Source: CAZPQV01 sp964588705 (lineage in GTDB: Bacteria > Bacteroidota > Bacteroidia > Flavobacteriales > Weeksellaceae). Taken from it: a stretch of 8,439 nt of DNA. Below the pieces are notes generated by a model that was not told where the DNA came from, searched no databases, and saw only the letters and a list, made by a program, of their open reading frames with translations. Shown piece after piece: positions 5,891 through 8,439 of this stretch (position 1 is its first letter; each line of letters starts with the position of its first letter). The stretch covers positions 1-8,439 of the forward strand of contig CAZPQV010000080.1 in NCBI GenBank assembly GCA_964588705.1, given 5' to 3'. A program made the translations under genes and the position numbers.

Positions 5891-6890
5891 GAACTTTAAT
5901 TTTATTTAAAGTTTCTTCCGTATGCAGATTTTCAATTAATTTTTTCAATTCAGGGAATTCACCCATTTCATCCCATGATAGAGAAGTGTTATAAAGATTC
6001 TCGATTCCCGGAAAAATACTTTTTATGAAATGCTCTTTTCTCTGAATTAATCCTCTTAATCCATAAACTCCCAAAACCTGAATATTGCGGATTAATCTAA
6101 TTGGCATTACTGATTTTCTTAGCTCAAGTCGGTCTTCCTCATTTTCAAATAAAGAAAAATAATATTCCAGCATTTCATTTCTGAACTCATCCGGGAAATT
6201 GGCTTTTGCCTGATACAAAAATGAAATCACATCGTACATCGCCGGACCTTCCATCGCCGCCTGATAATCGATAAAGAAAACTTCATCGTTATCATTTACC
6301 ATAATATTTCTTGCCTGAAAATCGCGAATCATCAGAAATTTTGGACTGAGATTTTCAATTTTATCAGAAAGCGCTTTGAATTCGCTCAGCAAAGTCGATT
6401 TATGATAATGCATTTCCACAACATCCACGAAAAGAAATTTAAAATAATTCAAATCGTGAAGAATGGGAATGTCATCATATTTTGTGTATTCGAAAGTTTT
6501 GGAATAATCAATCTTTCCCAAAGTAGAAGTCTGTAACCGGTATAGCTTTTCTAAAGTTTGTTTTACTAAAGATTTCACTCTTTCCGACAGCCCTTCTTCA
6601 GTAATAATCTCAGAAAATGTTTTGCTTCCGAGATATTCCTGAGCATAAATTCTTCGGTCTTCGGAAATGCTGAAAATTTTGGGAGTATTAAGATTTAATT
6701 CAGAAAATAATTTGGTAAAATAGAAAAAACTCTCATTTTCCAAAAGGTTTTCGTTGGAAGTGATGACGAACGATTCGTCATTGGTTTTGCCAATAAAATT
6801 TTTTCTTGATGAACCACTTTGTGGCAAAGCAAAGAAATCTGAAGTGTTGTTTCCGGTAAACTTATCAAAGAAATGTCGGGCTTCTTCCAA
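5877..6890 (-). CDS. APH-fold sugar kinase, AmgK-like
   Basis: Phosphotransferase of the aminoglycoside-phosphotransferase/choline-kinase fold, 337 residues. Best reading: an anomeric kinase like AmgK that phosphorylates MurNAc/GlcNAc at C1 for cell-wall recycling. LPQSGSSRKNF (22-32) is the glycine/serine-rich nucleotide loop. IRDFQARNIMV (188-198) is the catalytic loop with Asp190 as base and Asn195 as metal ligand; the His of the classic HGD motif is Ile188. FIDYQAAMEGPAMYDVISF (206-224) carries the metal-binding Asp208 and the DYQ...GP..YD pattern typical of AmgK-type kinases rather than antibiotic-resistance enzymes. The start is a TTG: no in-frame ATG exists between the upstream stop (6936-6938) and the conserved loop, and TTG gives the usual short N-terminus. 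It heads the minus-strand cluster and diverges from xrtF across 58 nt. Fold is secure; substrate is inferred from context. Confidence 0.82.
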   Translation of the reverse strand: MEEARHFFDKFTGNNTSDFFALPQSGSSRKNFIGKTNDESFVITSNENLLENESFFYFTKLFSELNLNTPKIFSISEDRRIYAQEYLGSKTFSEIITEEGLSERVKSLVKQTLEKLYRLQTSTLGKIDYSKTFEYTKYDDIPILHDLNYFKFLFVDVVEMHYHKSTLLSEFKALSDKIENLSPKFLMIRDFQARNIMVNDNDEVFFIDYQAAMEGPAMYDVISFLYQAKANFPDEFRNEMLEYYFSLFENEEDRLELRKSVMPIRLIRNIQVLGVYGLRGLIQRKEHFIKSIFPGIENLYNTSLSWDEMGEFPELKKLIENLHTEETLNKIKVLINH

Positions 6891-6907
6891 AACTAAAGTG
6901 TATGTTA

Positions 6908-6915
6908 CAAATATA
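6908..6915 (-). promoter_or_regulatory. Candidate -7 box (TATATTTG) for the kinase operon
   Basis: This is an exact TAnnTTTG match on the minus strand, 17 nt before the TTG start, so the leader would be only about a dozen nucleotides. I find no clear TTG -33 element at the normal spacing. It is an exact mirror of the xrtF box 21 nt away. Confidence 0.55.
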
Positions 6916-6936
6916 ACAATTTGAACGCTATTTTTC

Positions 6937-6944
6937 TATATTTG
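6937..6944 (+). promoter_or_regulatory. Candidate -7 box (TATATTTG) for xrtF, leaderless transcript likely
   Basis: This is an exact TAnnTTTG match ending only 4 nt before the xrtF ATG. With transcription usually starting a few nucleotides after this box, the mRNA would begin at or within a base or two of the start codon. A TTTG at 6920-6923 is too close (13 nt) for a standard -33 element. Confidence 0.55.
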
Positions 6945-6948
6945 CAGT

Positions 6949-7479
6949 ATGTTCGAAGATTTTAAACCCGTTCTGAAAATCCTTCTTAGGTTTCTTGTAA
7001 TTTACCTGATTTTCCTGGGTTTATATCAGCTTTATCTCAATTTTTATTCTGGGACTGGCCTTGACCCGATTTCAAAATGGGTGGCCAATCAAACTACTTG
7101 GTTGCAAAATCTTTTAGGATATCCTTCTCAAATGGTTGATGTCCCGGAGCGAGAAACTTCCTATTTTTACGTCTCTGGAGATTACCGTTCGCGGATGGTA
7201 GAAGGATGCAATGCAATTTCGGTAATGATTCTGTTTTTAGCATTTGTTTTTGCGTTTTATAAAGGAACAAAAACATTTGTTTTTGCAGGAATCAGTTTGG
7301 TTATCCTTCACATTATGAATGTGTTGCGGATTGCTGGACTTAATATTCTTATCGTTGAAATGCCACAATATTCGAAGATTGGACACGATTATTTCTTTCC
7401 TGCCATTATTTACGGAACGGTGGTGGTGCTTTGGTTGGTTTGGATTAAATTTTTTGCTTTAAAAGATGAAAGCGCTTAG
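6949..7479 (+). CDS. xrtF: Exosortase family protein XrtF
   Basis: Integral inner-membrane cysteine transpeptidase-like enzyme of the exosortase/archaeosortase superfamily. These proteins cleave C-terminal sorting signals and are thought to transfer the target to a membrane or surface acceptor. The 176 residues include about four membrane segments (roughly 8-30, 88-104, 108-135, 149-170). The catalytic trio is visible: Cys87 in EGCNAISVMILF, Arg127 in NVLRIAGLN and His146 in GHDYFFPAIIYG. The short single-domain form and the following gene place it in the flavobacterial XrtF group. The downstream partner overlaps it by 14 nt, indicating coupled translation. To my knowledge no cognate sorting signal is established for this group, and no protein in this window ends in a PEP-CTERM-like tripartite tail. 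Confidence 0.92.
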   Translation: MFEDFKPVLKILLRFLVIYLIFLGLYQLYLNFYSGTGLDPISKWVANQTTWLQNLLGYPSQMVDVPERETSYFYVSGDYRSRMVEGCNAISVMILFLAFVFAFYKGTKTFVFAGISLVILHIMNVLRIAGLNILIVEMPQYSKIGHDYFFPAIIYGTVVVLWLVWIKFFALKDESA

Positions 7480-7903
7480 TTGGCTTTTTGTAATTCTTGG
7501 AATTGCCGGACTGATTGGAGTACGGGTGATGGAAGATAAAATCTTTTACGATCCATTTTTAGCATTCTTTAAAACATCAGATAAAGCTGATCATTTTCCG
7601 GATTTTGAATGGATGAAACTTACTGTAAGCCATCTGTTTAGATTTCTTCTGAATCTGTTTTTCTCTGCCTTTGTTATTCATTTTATTTTCAGAAAAAAAC
7701 AATGGACAATTCAGGGAATTGCACTGATGGTTTTGGTTTTCATCATTACATTTCCGATTTATCTTTACTGTATTTATTCTGAATTTGAAGTAGGGTATCT
7801 GTTCTCATTTTATATGAGAAGATTCGTTATTCAGCCGTTGATTTTACTGCTGATTATCCCAATGTTTTATTACAGAAAACAGATTTTGCAGAAACAGAAT
7901 TAA
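7466..7903 (+). CDS. Exosortase F system-associated membrane protein
   Basis: Small polytopic membrane protein (145 residues) of the family found next to xrtF in Flavobacteriia (TIGR04127 type). Four hydrophobic segments are evident at about 5-21, 56-75, 83-104 and 119-136. Conserved-looking features are FYDPFLAFFK (27-36) after the first segment and HLFRFLLN (56-63) at the start of the second, ending in a basic tail (YYRKQILQKQN). It overlaps xrtF by 14 nt, so the two are one transcriptional and probably translational unit; they may form a membrane complex. The molecular role is unknown. Its stop codon overlaps that of the convergent transporter gene within TTAA, with no terminator between. 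Confidence 0.88.
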   Translation: MKALSWLFVILGIAGLIGVRVMEDKIFYDPFLAFFKTSDKADHFPDFEWMKLTVSHLFRFLLNLFFSAFVIHFIFRKKQWTIQGIALMVLVFIITFPIYLYCIYSEFEVGYLFSFYMRRFVIQPLILLLIIPMFYYRKQILQKQN

Positions 7904-8439
7904 CTGTCTTTTGTGTGTTTGTCCACTTGTGAGATGTTCTCGAGGGTCCATTCAACTCTTTTTACAAAAGTAAGTTCTCTTACAGGACATTCGAAAATTT
8001 CGCAGATTTCGCACGAAAATGTTTTGCAATCGTCCATATGAAAGTTGAACTCAACATTTCTGTCGGTGTTCGCTGCAATTTGCTTTATCATTTCTTCCAT
8101 TTCGTTGTGCGCATCTCTCAGTTCAAAATACCATGGGAGCGTCATATGCGCGTCAATATGCAGTCTCGCACCATACTGCTGAATTCTTACGTTATGAATG
8201 TCGATCCATTCTTTCTTACGGTTTTGATTTAAAAACTCTGCAAGTCGGGCAACCATTGAAAGATCGGCTTCATCCATAATTCCGCTTAATGCTTTACGGA
8301 TAATTCCGTAACCGATAAATATAATATATCCACCGAAAACCATTGCCACAGCAGCATCGATCCAGTTTATTCCGGTAAGATACACAAGGATTAAACTGAT
8401 GACAACTCCACCGGTTGTAATAGTGTCGCTCTGAAGATG
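7900..8439 (-). CDS. Cation diffusion facilitator (CDF) metal transporter, C-terminal part (5' end outside window)
   Basis: Inner-membrane divalent-metal/proton antiporter, usually for Zn, Fe, Mn, Co or Cd export. The frame is open to the right edge, so the N-terminal four membrane segments are missing. Counting from the edge, HLQSD (1-5) is the HxxxD half of the transport metal site in TM5, followed by the rest of TM5 and by TM6 (about 27-48). The cytoplasmic C-terminal domain then begins with the DEAD...RLAEF linker, and DIHNVRIQQYGARLHIDAHMTLPW is the typical dimerising metal-sensing fold, with His residues at candidate regulatory sites. After it comes a Cys-rich tail, Cys138, Cys143, Cys146 and Cys151 (C-x4-C-x2-C-x4-C), beyond the usual domain end. 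HxxxD at this site often accompanies Zn/Cd-type selectivity, but the first half of the site is not in view. Confidence 0.92.
   Translation of the reverse strand, partial: HLQSDTITTGGVVISLILVYLTGINWIDAAVAMVFGGYIIFIGYGIIRKALSGIMDEADLSMVARLAEFLNQNRKKEWIDIHNVRIQQYGARLHIDAHMTLPWYFELRDAHNEMEEMIKQIAANTDRNVEFNFHMDDCKTFSCEICEIFECPVRELTFVKRVEWTLENISQVDKHTKDS

Noticed and set aside
5877..6890. Antibiotic (aminoglycoside) resistance phosphotransferase
   Set aside because: The catalytic loop and the DYQ...GP..YD pattern fit sugar kinases of the AmgK type, and the neighbours are sugar-nucleotide genes.
7900..8385. A complete 161-residue protein starting at the GTG at 8385
   Set aside because: The frame continues to the right edge and encodes the HxxxD metal site of CDF TM5 there, so the GTG codon is an internal Val.
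1..8439. CRISPR array, tRNA, rRNA or transposase
   Set aside because: No regularly spaced repeats, cloverleaf-like sequence, rRNA stretch or transposase-like reading frame was seen on either strand.

Overview
The window comes from a low-GC member of Bacteroidota, class Flavobacteriia, most likely the Weeksellaceae (Chryseobacterium/Kaistella/Elizabethkingia type). The evidence is an exosortase F pair (XrtF plus its dedicated partner, a flavobacterial marker), TAnnTTTG-type -7 promoter boxes upstream of several genes, almost no Shine-Dalgarno sequences, and DUF3575- and DUF6702-like proteins typical of this class. Thirteen protein genes are supported. The two at the window edges are truncated. 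I see no tRNA, rRNA, CRISPR array or insertion sequence, and no gene-free stretch longer than about 105 bases.

Left part (1-3364). The C-terminal part of an M1 zinc metallopeptidase is followed by a type III pantothenate kinase (coaX), both on +. CoaX meets the minus-strand tRNA adenosine deaminase (tadA) tail to tail with no spacer. Next, on minus, come a small outer-membrane barrel protein (DUF3575-like) and a DUF6702-like envelope protein. A clear rho-independent terminator lies between them, and DUF6702 has the best Bacteroidota-style promoter in the window.

Centre (3427-6890, minus strand). This is a five-gene co-directional cluster. In transcription order it encodes an APH-fold sugar kinase resembling AmgK, a GxxExxY protein, a stand-alone RapZ C-terminal domain, a MurU-like sugar-1-phosphate nucleotidyltransferase, and a LOG-family phosphoribohydrolase. 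The kinase, RapZ-C and nucleotidyltransferase together look like an amino-sugar/MurNAc salvage module for cell-wall recycling. In it, an isolated copy of the domain that senses glucosamine-6-phosphate in enterobacterial RapZ sits between a kinase and a nucleotidyltransferase. The GxxExxY gene looks like an insertion: imperfect inverted repeats at the 3' end of the kinase gene and just before rapZ-C could pair around it.

Right part (6949-8439). Diverging from the kinase gene through a compact region with two mirror-image -7 boxes is xrtF, whose transcript may be leaderless. It overlaps the gene for its associated membrane protein. That gene converges on a truncated cation diffusion facilitator with stops overlapping in the palindrome TTAA. 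The most novel candidates are the kinase/RapZ-C/nucleotidyltransferase module, the GxxExxY insertion with its pairing flanks, and the exosortase F pair with no recognisable substrate nearby.
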